DNA of 64,000 bases, taken from the NCBI RefSeq assembly GCF_017896165.1, contig NZ_JAFCNB010000025.1, positions 25,517 to 89,516 of the forward strand, read 5' to 3'. Every line of letters starts with the position of its first letter. Positions within the stretch are counted from its first letter, which is position 1. Under the pieces are notes generated by a model. That model saw nothing but the letters and a program-made list of their open reading frames with translations, searched no databases and had not been told where the DNA came from. Origin of the DNA: Microbispora oryzae. Its GTDB lineage: Bacteria > Actinomycetota > Actinomycetes > Streptosporangiales > Streptosporangiaceae. Below, piece after piece: positions 41,506-48,854 of the stretch. The position numbers and the translations under genes are program-made.

Positions 41506-41527
41506 AATGGAACATTGATGTTCCATT
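41506..41527. promoter_or_regulatory. Perfect 22-bp TetR operator palindrome
   Basis: AATGGAACAT (41506-41515) and ATGTTCCATT (41518-41527) are perfect inverted repeats around TG. The palindrome lies between the divergent ferredoxin-MBL gene (start 41454) and the TetR gene (41576), and a TACAGT -10-like box follows (near 41562-41567). It is a good candidate operator controlling both genes. Confidence 0.8.
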
Positions 41528-41575
41528 AATGATCAGCAATGTCCACCATCGGGACCCGGTAGTACAGTGACTGGC

Positions 41576-42178
41576 ATGAAGGAGCCTGGGCCCGAGGCCG
41601 CGGGAGCACGAACGCGCAGTCGTACACGCCGCGCCATCCTCAGTGCAGCCGCCTCCGTGCTCGGCCGCGACTATCACGCCACGCTGGCGGATATCGCAGA
41701 CGCCGCCGGCGTCGGCCGGACGACGCTGCACCGCTACTTCTCCGACCGCACCGGGCTCATCAGCGCAGCCATCGAGGACTCCATTGCGGCGATCGATGAG
41801 TCGGTGGCCGGCGCGGCCATCGACCAGGGCTCCCCCATCGAGGCGATGCGCAGGCTGGTCACCGCGATGGTGGCGGTCGGCGACCGGCTGGTATTCCTGT
41901 TCGGCGATCCGCGCGTTCTGGAAGGCCGCGGCGCAGCAGGCACACCCGCGCCTCTCGATGACCCGGTGATCGCTCTCATCAAGCGCGGGCAAGCCGAAGG
42001 CGCCTTCGACCCGGATGTCACTCCCGCCTGGATCCAACGTGTGCTCTGGTCGCTGGTGTACACCGGGTACCAAGACGCCGACGCCTGCGGGCTGGCGAGG
42101 CACGGCATCGTCTCCGCTGTCATCCGTACGCTCGAAAACGGCATCCATACGCCCACCCCGGAACACCGCCAGGTATGA
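41576..42178 (+). CDS. TetR-family regulator
   Basis: A 200-aa protein. RTRRAILSAAASVLGRDYHATLADIADAAGVGRTTLHRYFSDRTGLISAAIEDS, in pieces, is the TetR HTH; the C-terminal part is a variable ligand domain. ATG 41576 lies only about 9 nt after TACAGT, so the transcript has a very short leader. It probably represses itself and the divergent ferredoxin-MBL gene through the 41506-41527 palindrome. Confidence 0.87.
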   Translation: MKEPGPEAAGARTRSRTRRAILSAAASVLGRDYHATLADIADAAGVGRTTLHRYFSDRTGLISAAIEDSIAAIDESVAGAAIDQGSPIEAMRRLVTAMVAVGDRLVFLFGDPRVLEGRGAAGTPAPLDDPVIALIKRGQAEGAFDPDVTPAWIQRVLWSLVYTGYQDADACGLARHGIVSAVIRTLENGIHTPTPEHRQV

Positions 42179-42237
42179 GCCGCGAACTCAGCCAACCAAC
42201 AGATCAGAGCGATAGGCGCCCCACGTCCGAAGAGGCC

Positions 42238-42722
42238 GAGAGCACGACGGCGTTGAGGACCAGGCCGAGGGCGGCGAGCTGGTCCTCCTGGCCCTCGCGG
42301 GACGCCTGGCGGATCTGGCCTCGGCCGCGGCGGATCGCGCGGGCCATTCGGTGGCAGGACTCCTGCACGGTGAGCTGCCGGTTCATCAGCCGCCGATAGG
42401 TGTCGTCGACTGGGTCGACCAGGGCGAGCAGGTGCATGGTCTTGTCGATGCGGCCGTACTCGGCGGACGCGGCGCCGAGCGGGGTGGGGTGGCCCTCGCG
42501 ACCGAACATCCGTAGCAGGTCGTAGGCGCGGACCTGGTTGGTGATGAGCGATCCGGCGACCCGGAGCATGTCCGGTCAATCTGTGGCGATCATCTTGAGG
42601 TTGACCTTGTTGCAGGCGACCGTGTCCAGCGGCCCGTACCCGGCGGCCGGCGCTTGGCCATCGGAAAGGTCGGCCCGCCAGAACCGTTGGTCGTTCAGGC
42701 CGCGAAAGCGCGAGGCGAAAAA
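42238..42722 (-). pseudogene. Tn3-family transposase fragment (DDE region to near C-terminus)
   Basis: In one frame on the minus strand: RFRGLNDQRFWRADLSDGQAPAAGYGPLD, VACNKVNLKMIATD, an in-frame TGA where relatives have TGG (Trp), then PDMLRVAGSLITNQVRAYDLLRMFGREG, GRIDKTMHLLALVDPVDDTYRRLMNRQLTVQES and EGQEDQLAALGLVLNAVVL. This matches the C-terminal half of Tn3 TnpA. Both ends are missing and a nonsense codon is present, so it is dead. It is wedged exactly between the 3' ends of the TetR and AKR genes. Confidence 0.82.
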
Positions 42723-42729
42723 AGATCGT

Positions 42730-43740
42730 TCAGGATGGGTCGGCGAGTGCCGCGCCGAAGACCCACGGGGACGTCTGGGCGATGAAGTCGCCCGGGAATC
42801 CGAGCGTGAAGCCGGTGGCCTGCTCCAGGCGGGCGACGCTTTCGGGCGGCAGGGTGAGGTCGGCGGCGGCGAGGTTGTCGCGGAGCTGTTCGACGCGGCG
42901 CGCCCCGATGATGGGGTGGATCGCGCGGGAACGGCTCGCCGTCCAGGCGATAGCGACCTGCGAGGGCGTGGCGCCGAGGTCGTCGGCGACGTCCTGCACC
43001 ACCCGGGCGACGGCGTGGTCACGGGCCGAAAGCGACTCGGCGGTCAGCCGGCCGTCGGTCGCGGGGCCGCCGGGACGGGTGTACTTACCGGACAGCACCC
43101 CTCCGGCCAGCGGGCTCCACGCGGTGACGCCCAGCCCGAGTGACTCGGCCATCGGCAGCAGCTCGCGCTCGATGTCGCGCTGGAGGAGGCTGTAGGGCAC
43201 CTGGAGGCCGATGAACGGGCTCCATCCGTGCCACTGCGCCAGCGTGTTGGCGCGGGACACGATCCAGGCGGGGGCGTCGGAGATCCCCACATACAGCACC
43301 TTGCCGGCCCGGACCGCGTCGTCAAGCGCGCGCATCGTCTCCTCGATCGGCGTGTCACGATCCCACATATGGACCCAGTAGACGTCCACATAGTCGGTGC
43401 GCAGCCGGCGCAGGCTGGTCTCCAGCGACGCCCGCAGGTTCTTGCGGTGGTTTCCGGCCGCGTTGGGGTCGGCGCGGTCGCGTGAGACGGTGTACTTCGT
43501 GCTGAGCACGAATGACTCGCGTCGGCCTTCCAGCAGCTCGCCGAGTATCTGCTCGCTGGCCCCGTCACGGTAGTTGATCGCGGTGTCGATCATGTTGCCG
43601 CCTGCCTCGGCGTACAGGTCGAGAATGCGACGGCACTCCGGCAGCGGCGCGCCGACGCCGCCCTGTTCGCCGAAGGTCATGGCGCCCAGGATCAGCTCGG
43701 AGACCCGCAGGCCGCTCGCGCCCAGTGTGCGGTACCTCAT
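42730..43740 (-). CDS. Aldo/keto reductase
   Basis: A 336-aa TIM-barrel NADPH-dependent reductase. MRYRTLGASGLRVSELILGAMTFGEQ is the typical start. The catalytic tetrad is represented by Asp (NMIDTAINY), Tyr (AINYRDG), Lys (LSTKYT) and His (VHMWD). The C-terminal IIGARRVEQLRDNLAA binds the cofactor 2'-phosphate. It probably reduces aldehydes or ketones. The start is ATG 43740. It is divergent from a TetR gene (43852) with a clear operator between, so it is probably that regulator's target. A Tn3 fragment abuts its 3' end. Confidence 0.86.
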   Translation of the reverse strand: MRYRTLGASGLRVSELILGAMTFGEQGGVGAPLPECRRILDLYAEAGGNMIDTAINYRDGASEQILGELLEGRRESFVLSTKYTVSRDRADPNAAGNHRKNLRASLETSLRRLRTDYVDVYWVHMWDRDTPIEETMRALDDAVRAGKVLYVGISDAPAWIVSRANTLAQWHGWSPFIGLQVPYSLLQRDIERELLPMAESLGLGVTAWSPLAGGVLSGKYTRPGGPATDGRLTAESLSARDHAVARVVQDVADDLGATPSQVAIAWTASRSRAIHPIIGARRVEQLRDNLAAADLTLPPESVARLEQATGFTLGFPGDFIAQTSPWVFGAALADPS

Positions 43741-43784
43741 GCCGTGACCACCCGGTGGATCGCTGTCTGTGTCATGACGGTGAA

Positions 43785-43801
43785 CCATACATGGTGTATG
43801 G
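43785..43801. promoter_or_regulatory. Operator palindrome for the AKR/TetR pair
   Basis: CCATACA (43785-43791) and TGTATGG (43795-43801) are perfect inverted repeats with a 3-bp centre, midway between the divergent AKR (43740) and TetR (43852) starts. The 17-bp size is usual for a TetR dimer site. Confidence 0.75.
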
Positions 43802-43851
43802 ACATGTCGTCTAGACGCTGTGACCGTACAGGCTGTCATATGCTGGGGCGC

Positions 43852-44514
43852 ATGGCTTCCAAGCGCACCGCCGGTTCCGCCCGCCGATCCGGCGCGGCGC
43901 CGGCCTCCGCGGAGCTGCGGGAGCGCATCCTGTCGGCGACGCGTGAGCTGCTGCGCGAACGCCGCTTCGACGGCCTGAGCGTGGCCGACATCCTGGCCGC
44001 CGCCGAGGTCTCCCGGGCCAGCTTCTACTTCTATTTCCCCAGCAAACAGGCCGTGCTCGGCGAGCTGGTACGCCAGGCCGTGTCGCAGGGGCAGCAGGCG
44101 GCGGAGCCCTGGATCGACGGGCGGCAGGACCCGGCCGCGGCGCTCCGGTCCGGCGTGAGCGACGGCGCCCGGCTGTGGCGCGCCAACGCGGGCGTCCTGA
44201 TGGCGATCGTGGAGAGCTGGGGCTCTGACGAGGGCCTGCGGGCCCTGTGGCTCGGACAGATGGACCTGTTCACCGAGGCCGCCGCGGCCCGTATCCGGTC
44301 CGACCCGGACGCGATGCGGCGGCTCGGCGACGTGGACGTGCGCGCCGTGGCCGCCTCGCTGACCTGGCTGGGAGAGCGGCTCTACTATCTCGCCGCGGCC
44401 GGGGTGCCGCCCTTCGACGACGAGCAGGTCCTTGTCGACGTCCTCACCAATGCCTGGACCTCGATCCTGTACGGCCACGTCCCCACCGGCCAGCGCCGGC
44501 CTCCGGAGCGGTGA
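43852..44514 (+). CDS. TetR-family regulator
   Basis: A 220-aa protein. LRERILSATRELLRERRFDGLSVADILAAAEVSRASFYFYFPSKQAVLGELVRQAV, in pieces, is a TetR HTH. The N-terminus has a basic ~20-residue arm. ATG 43852 follows GGGG at a usable distance; ATG 43840 in another frame is rejected. It likely represses the divergent aldo/keto reductase through the palindrome at 43785-43801. Confidence 0.86.
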   Translation: MASKRTAGSARRSGAAPASAELRERILSATRELLRERRFDGLSVADILAAAEVSRASFYFYFPSKQAVLGELVRQAVSQGQQAAEPWIDGRQDPAAALRSGVSDGARLWRANAGVLMAIVESWGSDEGLRALWLGQMDLFTEAAAARIRSDPDAMRRLGDVDVRAVAASLTWLGERLYYLAAAGVPPFDDEQVLVDVLTNAWTSILYGHVPTGQRRPPER

Positions 44515-44547
44515 CCCCCAACGAAGCCGCCTATACGGAGTCGCGCG

Positions 44548-45519
44548 TCAGCCTGTGGTCCAGGCACGGAGTTTCTCGGGATTCCGGACCGCCCAGATGC
44601 GCTTGATCCGATCGTCCGCGATGTCGAAGGCGTACACCGTGATGGTGACGCCGTCCTGCTGGGCCACCAGGCCGGGCTGACCGTTGACCGTGTGCTCCAG
44701 GAATGTCAGGCCCGGTGCCTGGCCGAGGATGTCGAACCAGGCATGTGCGATCTGCTCGCCGCCTTCGAGGGGGTGGAGCAGGGCGCCGACGAGGCCCCCG
44801 CCGTCGGCGATCGACGTGGCGTCGGGGTCGAGAAGGGCGACGAGGGCGCGGATGTCCTTGGCCTCCCACGCCTGCTTGAACTCCCTGACGATGTCGGCCT
44901 TGCGGCTGTTCGGGGTCGCTGGGGTCTGGGAGGCGTCGATGCGGCGGCGGGCCGAGGAGGCCAGCTTGCGGCATGACTCCGGGGTACGGCCGACGATCTC
45001 GGCCACCTCGGCGAAGGGATAGCGGAAGACGTCGTGCAGGATGAACGCGACGCGCTCGGCCGGGGTCATCGATTCGAGCACGACCAGGAAGGCCATGCCG
45101 ACCGACTCGTCGAGGGTGATCCGGTCGGCCGGGTCGGCCGTGGCATCGTCCGGCCGGCGGCCGACCCACTCCGTGGGCTCGGGCAACGGCTCGGGGATCC
45201 ACTGGCCCACGTACCGCTCCCGCCGTGCCCGTGCCGAGCCGAGCAGGTCCAGGCAGATCCGGCCGGCGACCCTGGTCAGCCAGGCGCCAGGGGACTCGAT
45301 CTCCTCCCTTTGCCGCTCGGGCAGGGCGTACCAGCGGGCGTAGGTCTCTTGAACGACGTCCTCGGCGTCGGCCAGGGAGCCGAGGAGGCGGTAGGCGACA
45401 TTGATCAGCCGACGCCGTTCGCCTGTGACCGCGGACAGGTCGTGATCGGGCCTTCCGGCCTCCGATTCGAATGGGGTGGTCATGGTGCGAACGGCTCCCT
45501 CGGTCGCGACTTCGCTCAT
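44548..45519 (-). CDS. ECF41-type RNA polymerase sigma factor with SnoaL-like C-terminal domain
   Basis: A 323-aa protein. Region 2 (RRLINVAYRLLGSLADAEDVVQETYARW, TRVAGRICLDLLGSARARRERYVGQWIPEPLP) and region 4 (LESMTPAERVAFILHDVFRYPFAEVAEIVGRTPESCRKLASSARRRI) are joined to a C-terminal SnoaL_2/NTF2-like domain (FKQAWEAKDIRALVALLDPDA through IKRIWAVRNPEKLRAW). This is the group ECF41 layout, in which the C-terminal domain acts as built-in anti-sigma. ATG 45519 coincides with the expected transcription start of a minus-strand ECF41-like promoter, hence a leaderless, autoregulated gene. ATG 45483 is an alternative. Confidence 0.86.
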   Translation of the reverse strand: MSEVATEGAVRTMTTPFESEAGRPDHDLSAVTGERRRLINVAYRLLGSLADAEDVVQETYARWYALPERQREEIESPGAWLTRVAGRICLDLLGSARARRERYVGQWIPEPLPEPTEWVGRRPDDATADPADRITLDESVGMAFLVVLESMTPAERVAFILHDVFRYPFAEVAEIVGRTPESCRKLASSARRRIDASQTPATPNSRKADIVREFKQAWEAKDIRALVALLDPDATSIADGGGLVGALLHPLEGGEQIAHAWFDILGQAPGLTFLEHTVNGQPGLVAQQDGVTITVYAFDIADDRIKRIWAVRNPEKLRAWTTG

Positions 45520-45525
45520 CAAGCA

Positions 45526-45590
45526 GACAATTCGGCGCCCCGGATTGTGAGGCGGGCGCGTCGCTTCACAATCCAGGGCACTGCGTCGTC
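45526..45590. promoter_or_regulatory. Divergent pair of ECF41-like promoters
   Basis: Plus strand: CTTCACA (45564-45570), 16 bp, CGTC (45587-45590). Minus strand: CCTCACA (45552-45546), 16 bp, TGTC (45529-45526). Both fit the reported ECF41 pattern (TGTCACA-N16-CGTC) in the TCACA core and spacing. Their -35 regions form a 9-bp inverted repeat GGATTGTGA/TCACAATCC (45542-45550, 45566-45574). They would drive the sigma gene itself and the SnoaL-like gene at 45690. Confidence 0.65.
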
Positions 45591-45689
45591 ATACCGGTGA
45601 GAAGAACCCGCCATCCGGAAGGGCAGGAGGCTCAGCGGAACGATGACCGGCTGCGGCCCCACCGGCCTGGATGCGACCAGGAGGAAACG

Positions 45690-46172
45690 ATGAGCGACTT
45701 TCAGGCAATCGCCGACCGTAGCGAGATCGAGGCGCTGCGCGGCGAGTTCACCGACGCGGCGATGATGCGTGACTTGGACCGCTTCGCGTCGCTGTTCACC
45801 CACGACGCCGTGTACCGGATCCCCGACGCCGGCATCGAGCACGTCGGCAGGGAGGGGATCCGCGCCGGGACCGAGCATCTCGCGGAAGCGTGGGAGTACT
45901 TCGTGCAGACCACGCACCCGGGTGTGATCCAGCTTGACGGCGACACCGCGTCCGGCCGCGCCTACGTCTGCGAGCTCGGGCACCTGCGCGACGGCAGGTC
46001 GGTGTTCAACTACGGCTTGTTCCACGACCGCTATCGGCGCACCCCGGAGGGCTGGAAGTTCACCGAACGCGTCTTCGAGGTCAGGTATTTCGACACCACT
46101 CCGCTGCGTGGCTCGGCCGAGGTGACCTGGGCGGCCGCCCCCGCGCCGGCCGGGAACGAGCCCGCGGCGTAG
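45690..46172 (+). CDS. SnoaL-like (NTF2-fold) protein
   Basis: A 160-aa single-domain protein. IADRSEIEALRGEFTDAAMMRDLDRFASLFTHDAVYRIPDAGIEHVGREGI is the first half of the SnoaL_4-type fold, and YGLFHDRYRRTPEGWKFTERVFEVRYFDTTPL is the last strand pair. Members are small-molecule binding or isomerase/hydroxylase-like enzymes. ATG 45690 has an ideal GGAGGAAA. A candidate ECF41 promoter lies about 100 bp upstream, making it the likely regulon member of the divergent sigma factor. Confidence 0.8.
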   Translation: MSDFQAIADRSEIEALRGEFTDAAMMRDLDRFASLFTHDAVYRIPDAGIEHVGREGIRAGTEHLAEAWEYFVQTTHPGVIQLDGDTASGRAYVCELGHLRDGRSVFNYGLFHDRYRRTPEGWKFTERVFEVRYFDTTPLRGSAEVTWAAAPAPAGNEPAA

Positions 46173-46182
46173 GCAGGGCCGC

Positions 46183-46533
46183 CTATGCCGGCACCTTGTC
46201 CAGGAAACCGCGCACGTCCTGGATCCGGCCCGACTCGTCCAGCACCAGGACGTCGAATCCGATCACGAGCGGCTCGGCTCCCTCCGGACCCAGCCCCCAG
46301 CGGAACCGCACCTGGCGATGGTGGGCGTCGGCCTCGCCGACCTGGGTGAACACAAACCCCGGAAACTGCGCCTGGGCGCCGTCGACGACCGCCGCGATCC
46401 CCTCGTGGCCGGAGACCTCGGCCAGCGGATCGGTGTAGGTCACCTCGGGCGACCAGTGCTCGGAGATCAACGTCGCCCGCTCGTCACCGGTCGCGTTCCA
46501 TGTGGCCAGGTACTGCTGGACGATGCCCTTCAT
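46183..46533 (-). CDS. SnoaL-like/nuclear transport factor 2 family protein
   Basis: A 116-aa protein. VQQYLATWNATGDERATLISEHWSPEVTYTDPLAEVSGHEGIAAVVDGAQAQFPGFVF and FRWGLGPEGAEPLVIGFDVLVLDESGRIQDVRGFLDKVP, in pieces, are a complete small SnoaL_2-like domain. Start at the second of two close ATGs (46533), which has GGGAG at about 8 nt; the first (46539) is too near the ribosome site. It converges on the larger SnoaL-like gene and diverges from an XRE regulator at 46653. Confidence 0.8.
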   Translation of the reverse strand: MKGIVQQYLATWNATGDERATLISEHWSPEVTYTDPLAEVSGHEGIAAVVDGAQAQFPGFVFTQVGEADAHHRQVRFRWGLGPEGAEPLVIGFDVLVLDESGRIQDVRGFLDKVPA

Positions 46534-46652
46534 GTGCATCTCTCCCGTTCGTCTCGATCGGCTGACATCCGGAATCCTGGCCCGTGACGACCGCCGGATC
46601 CATGACCTCACAGGTCATGGCCCTCCGGACACGCCCCCTTAGACTCACGGAC

Positions 46653-47432
46653 ATGAGCGTCGCAGCCGAAGTCCCACCGGTCGGTGCACTACTGCGGACC
46701 TGGCGTGAACGGCGCCGTTTCAGCCAGCAGGAGCTGTCCAACCGATCGCGGGTCTCCACCCGGCACCTCAGCCGGGTGGAGACCGGCAAGGCGCACCCGA
46801 CACCGGAGATGCTCATGCGTCTCTCCGACAACCTGGATGTGCCGCTCCGGGATCGCAACCGGCTCCTGCTGGCCGCCGGCTACGCACCGCGCTATCAAGA
46901 TCGTAAATTGGACGACACATCGATCGCGGTGGTGATGGACGGCCTGCGCCGGCTCCTCGACGCCCACCTGCCGTACCCGGCGCTACTGCTGGACGAGCAC
47001 TGGGACATCGTCGACGCCAACGCTGCCGTTGATCAGCTGCTGGCCGGTTGCGCTCCGGAGCTGCTGGAGCCGCCGATCAATGTGGTCCGGGTCTGTCTGC
47101 ACCCCGATGGGCTGGCCGGCCGGATCGGCAATCGCGCGGAGTGGGGCAGCCATCTGCTGCGGCAGGTGAACAGCCGTGCCGATCGAACCCATGACCGGCG
47201 TCACAGAGAGCTGGCCGCGGAGATCGCCGGGTACCTCGGCACATCCGATGCCGCCGCCTCCCACACCGGACCGGTGACCACCCTCGAGATCGATGTGGAC
47301 GGCGCTCCGCTCCGGTTCTTCAGCACTTCCGCCACTCTCAGCACCGCCACCGATGCCACCCTGGAAGGCCTGCATCTGGAGACGTTCCTGCCGGCCGACG
47401 AGGAGACCCGACGCCGGTTCGATCAGCGGTAG
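46653..47432 (+). CDS. XRE-family regulator with MmyB-like ligand domain
   Basis: A 259-aa protein. VGALLRTWRERRRFSQQELSNRSRVSTRHLSRVETGKAHPTPEMLMRLSDNLDVPLRDRNRLLLAAGYAP, in pieces, is an HTH_3/XRE domain. The rest (LLLDEHWDIVDANAAVDQLL and onward to LETFLPADEETRRRFD) matches the PAS-like MmyB ligand-binding domain. A TAGACT -10 box (46640-46645) lies 7 nt before the ATG, indicating a leaderless transcript. It is divergent from the 116-aa SnoaL-like gene, its probable target. Confidence 0.85.
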   Translation: MSVAAEVPPVGALLRTWRERRRFSQQELSNRSRVSTRHLSRVETGKAHPTPEMLMRLSDNLDVPLRDRNRLLLAAGYAPRYQDRKLDDTSIAVVMDGLRRLLDAHLPYPALLLDEHWDIVDANAAVDQLLAGCAPELLEPPINVVRVCLHPDGLAGRIGNRAEWGSHLLRQVNSRADRTHDRRHRELAAEIAGYLGTSDAAASHTGPVTTLEIDVDGAPLRFFSTSATLSTATDATLEGLHLETFLPADEETRRRFDQR

Positions 47433-47457
47433 ACCATGGCGACTGATCGTCTCGTCG

Positions 47458-48159
47458 CTACTTGTCGCCCGCGGCGGACCGTTTGGTGATCTCGTCCTTG
47501 ACCGTCTCGTGCAGCTCGTCCGACGTGAAGCCGAGGTCGCGCAGGATCCGCGCGGCCAGGCTCTCCTCGGTGCGGATCAGGCCCAGCAGCGTGTGTTCCG
47601 TGCCGACCCAGTCGTGACCGAGGTCGGCCGACGCGCGGGACGCCTGCTCGATGGCCTCCTTGCCCTCCGGCAGGAACGCGATGTGACCGCGCAGCGCCTT
47701 CTGCCCGGCCGGCGGCATCGCTTCCTCGATCGCGTCGCGGATGCGCTGCTCCGACTCGGTCTTCGCCACCAGTACCTCGTACGCCAGGCCCTGGGGTTCG
47801 CCGAGCAGGCCGAGCAGGATGTGTTCGGTTCCGATGAAGTCGTGCTTGTGCGCTCGGGCGGCCTCCTGCGCCAGCACGATGCTGTGCCGGTTCAGCTTGG
47901 TGAACCGCTCGAACGCGTTGGGCGCGTGGCGTTGCTGGACGGCCTGTTTGGACACCCCGATGGCGTCGCCGACCTCGCTCCACGACGCGCCGGCCTGCTT
48001 GGCCTTGCGGACGTAGTGGTCGACGAGCTGGTCACCGAGGTCGGACAGAGTCTGGGCACGTAGATGCGCCTCGCTGATGCGGGCCAGGTTGGTTGCGTCG
48101 GGGAGCTCCTCGTCGAGACGGGCGATCAGGTCGGCGAGGCTGATGTTGAGTGGGCTCAT
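47458..48159 (-). CDS. HTH-containing Clp N-terminal (double Clp-N repeat) protein
   Basis: A 233-aa protein without AAA+ domains. Residues ~35-75 hold a helix-turn-helix (KQAGASWSEVGDAIGVSKQAVQQRHA). Residues ~80-225 carry two Clp-N repeats (FTKLNRHSIVLAQEAARAHKHDFIGTEHILLGLLGE, and DLGHDWVGTEHTLLGLIRTEESLAARIL). Such stand-alone proteins are widespread in actinomycetes and uncharacterised; they could couple DNA binding to ClpC/ClpP-type recognition. ATG 48159 is leaderless: TTGACG (48195-48190) and TACGGT (48171-48166), 18 bp apart, end 6 nt before it. Two operators overlap this promoter, implying autoregulation. Confidence 0.82.
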   Translation of the reverse strand: MSPLNISLADLIARLDEELPDATNLARISEAHLRAQTLSDLGDQLVDHYVRKAKQAGASWSEVGDAIGVSKQAVQQRHAPNAFERFTKLNRHSIVLAQEAARAHKHDFIGTEHILLGLLGEPQGLAYEVLVAKTESEQRIRDAIEEAMPPAGQKALRGHIAFLPEGKEAIEQASRASADLGHDWVGTEHTLLGLIRTEESLAARILRDLGFTSDELHETVKDEITKRSAAGDK

Positions 48160-48160
48160 G

Positions 48161-48208
48161 CGTCAACCGTAGCTTGACGATTCTGAGATCGTCAAGCTGT
48201 AATTGACG
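48161..48208. promoter_or_regulatory. Duplicate operator CGTCAA-N7-TTGACG overlapping a leaderless promoter
   Basis: CGTCAA (48161-48166) / TTGACG (48174-48179) and CGTCAA (48190-48195) / TTGACG (48203-48208) are two identical 19-bp inverted repeats separated by 10 bp. The central halves also form a perfect 11-bp-arm hairpin. They cover the -35, the spacer and the -10 of the Clp-N gene, so a bound protein would block transcription. The HTH in that gene's product is the natural candidate. Confidence 0.8.
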
Positions 48209-48301
48209 GACGTTCCGGGTTGCTCAGTACGCCACCGGCCTTCGCCGGAAGACCCTCCCCGGTGGCGAATCGTGACAGCCGAAAAGGCGTGCAGAGCGGT
48301 G

Positions 48302-48745
48302 CTAAGCCTCGTGCACCCGGGTCAGCAGCTCCATCAGCTGCCGGGCTTCCGCCGCGCTGAGCGGCGCAAGCAGCTCGGAGTTGGCCCGGTCCGCCAGCTT
48401 CGCGCACCGTTCCAGGGTCCGCACGCCCGCCGGCGTCACCGTCACGGCGTTCTTGCGGCGGTCCTGCGGATCGGGTTCCCGCAGCGCCAGCCCGGCTTCC
48501 TCCAGATGGTTGAGCAGGAGGACTACGTCTTTCGCGTCGAAGCCCAGTTTGCGCACCAAATCCGCCTGGGCGACCGGTCCGTACTCGGCCACTGCCGCGA
48601 GCACGGCGTGATGCGGAAGCTTCAGCCCTTCCCCGGCGATCGCCTCGGCGACCAGGCTCCGGCCGCGCGCCGCCACCCGGCCGGCCAGCCAGCTCGGCAG
48701 GGACTGGATGTGCGCCAGGGCGCGCGAGCCTTCGGTCGGAGTCAT
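48302..48745 (-). CDS. MarR-family regulator
   Basis: A 147-aa winged-helix protein. GEGLKLPHHAVLAAVAEYGPVAQADLVRKLGFDAKDVVLLLNHLEEAGLALREPDPQDRRKNAVTVTPAGVRTLE, in pieces, has the MarR wing motif DPxDRRKNxVxxT. ATG at 48745. It is divergent from a zinc-less quinone oxidoreductase gene; two CATTGG-N5-CCAA palindromes in the gap are probably its binding sites. Confidence 0.87.
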   Translation of the reverse strand: MTPTEGSRALAHIQSLPSWLAGRVAARGRSLVAEAIAGEGLKLPHHAVLAAVAEYGPVAQADLVRKLGFDAKDVVLLLNHLEEAGLALREPDPQDRRKNAVTVTPAGVRTLERCAKLADRANSELLAPLSAAEARQLMELLTRVHEA

Positions 48746-48760
48746 GAAGGCAGGCTATCC

Positions 48761-48822
48761 CGAAGTCATTGGACTTCCCAATGACTTCGCCCTACGCTGG
48801 CGATCCATTGGGAATTCCAACG
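48761..48822. promoter_or_regulatory. Two MarR operators between divergent genes
   Basis: Site 1: CGAAGTCATTGG (48761-48772) and CCAATGACTTCG (48778-48789), perfect 12-bp arms with a 5-bp centre. Site 2: CATTGG (48806-48811) and CCAACG (48817-48822), again with a 5-bp centre. Both share the core CATTGG-N5-CCAA and lie between the MarR (48745) and quinone oxidoreductase (48855) starts, 40 bp apart. Confidence 0.82.
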
Positions 48823-48854
48823 ATCTCGAGCCCGTGTCACACCCGGAGGTGTCC

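Noticed and set aside
42538..43143. Plus-strand frame across the AKR 3' end and Tn3 fragment
   Set aside because: Composed of antisense translations of two recognisable minus-strand sequences.
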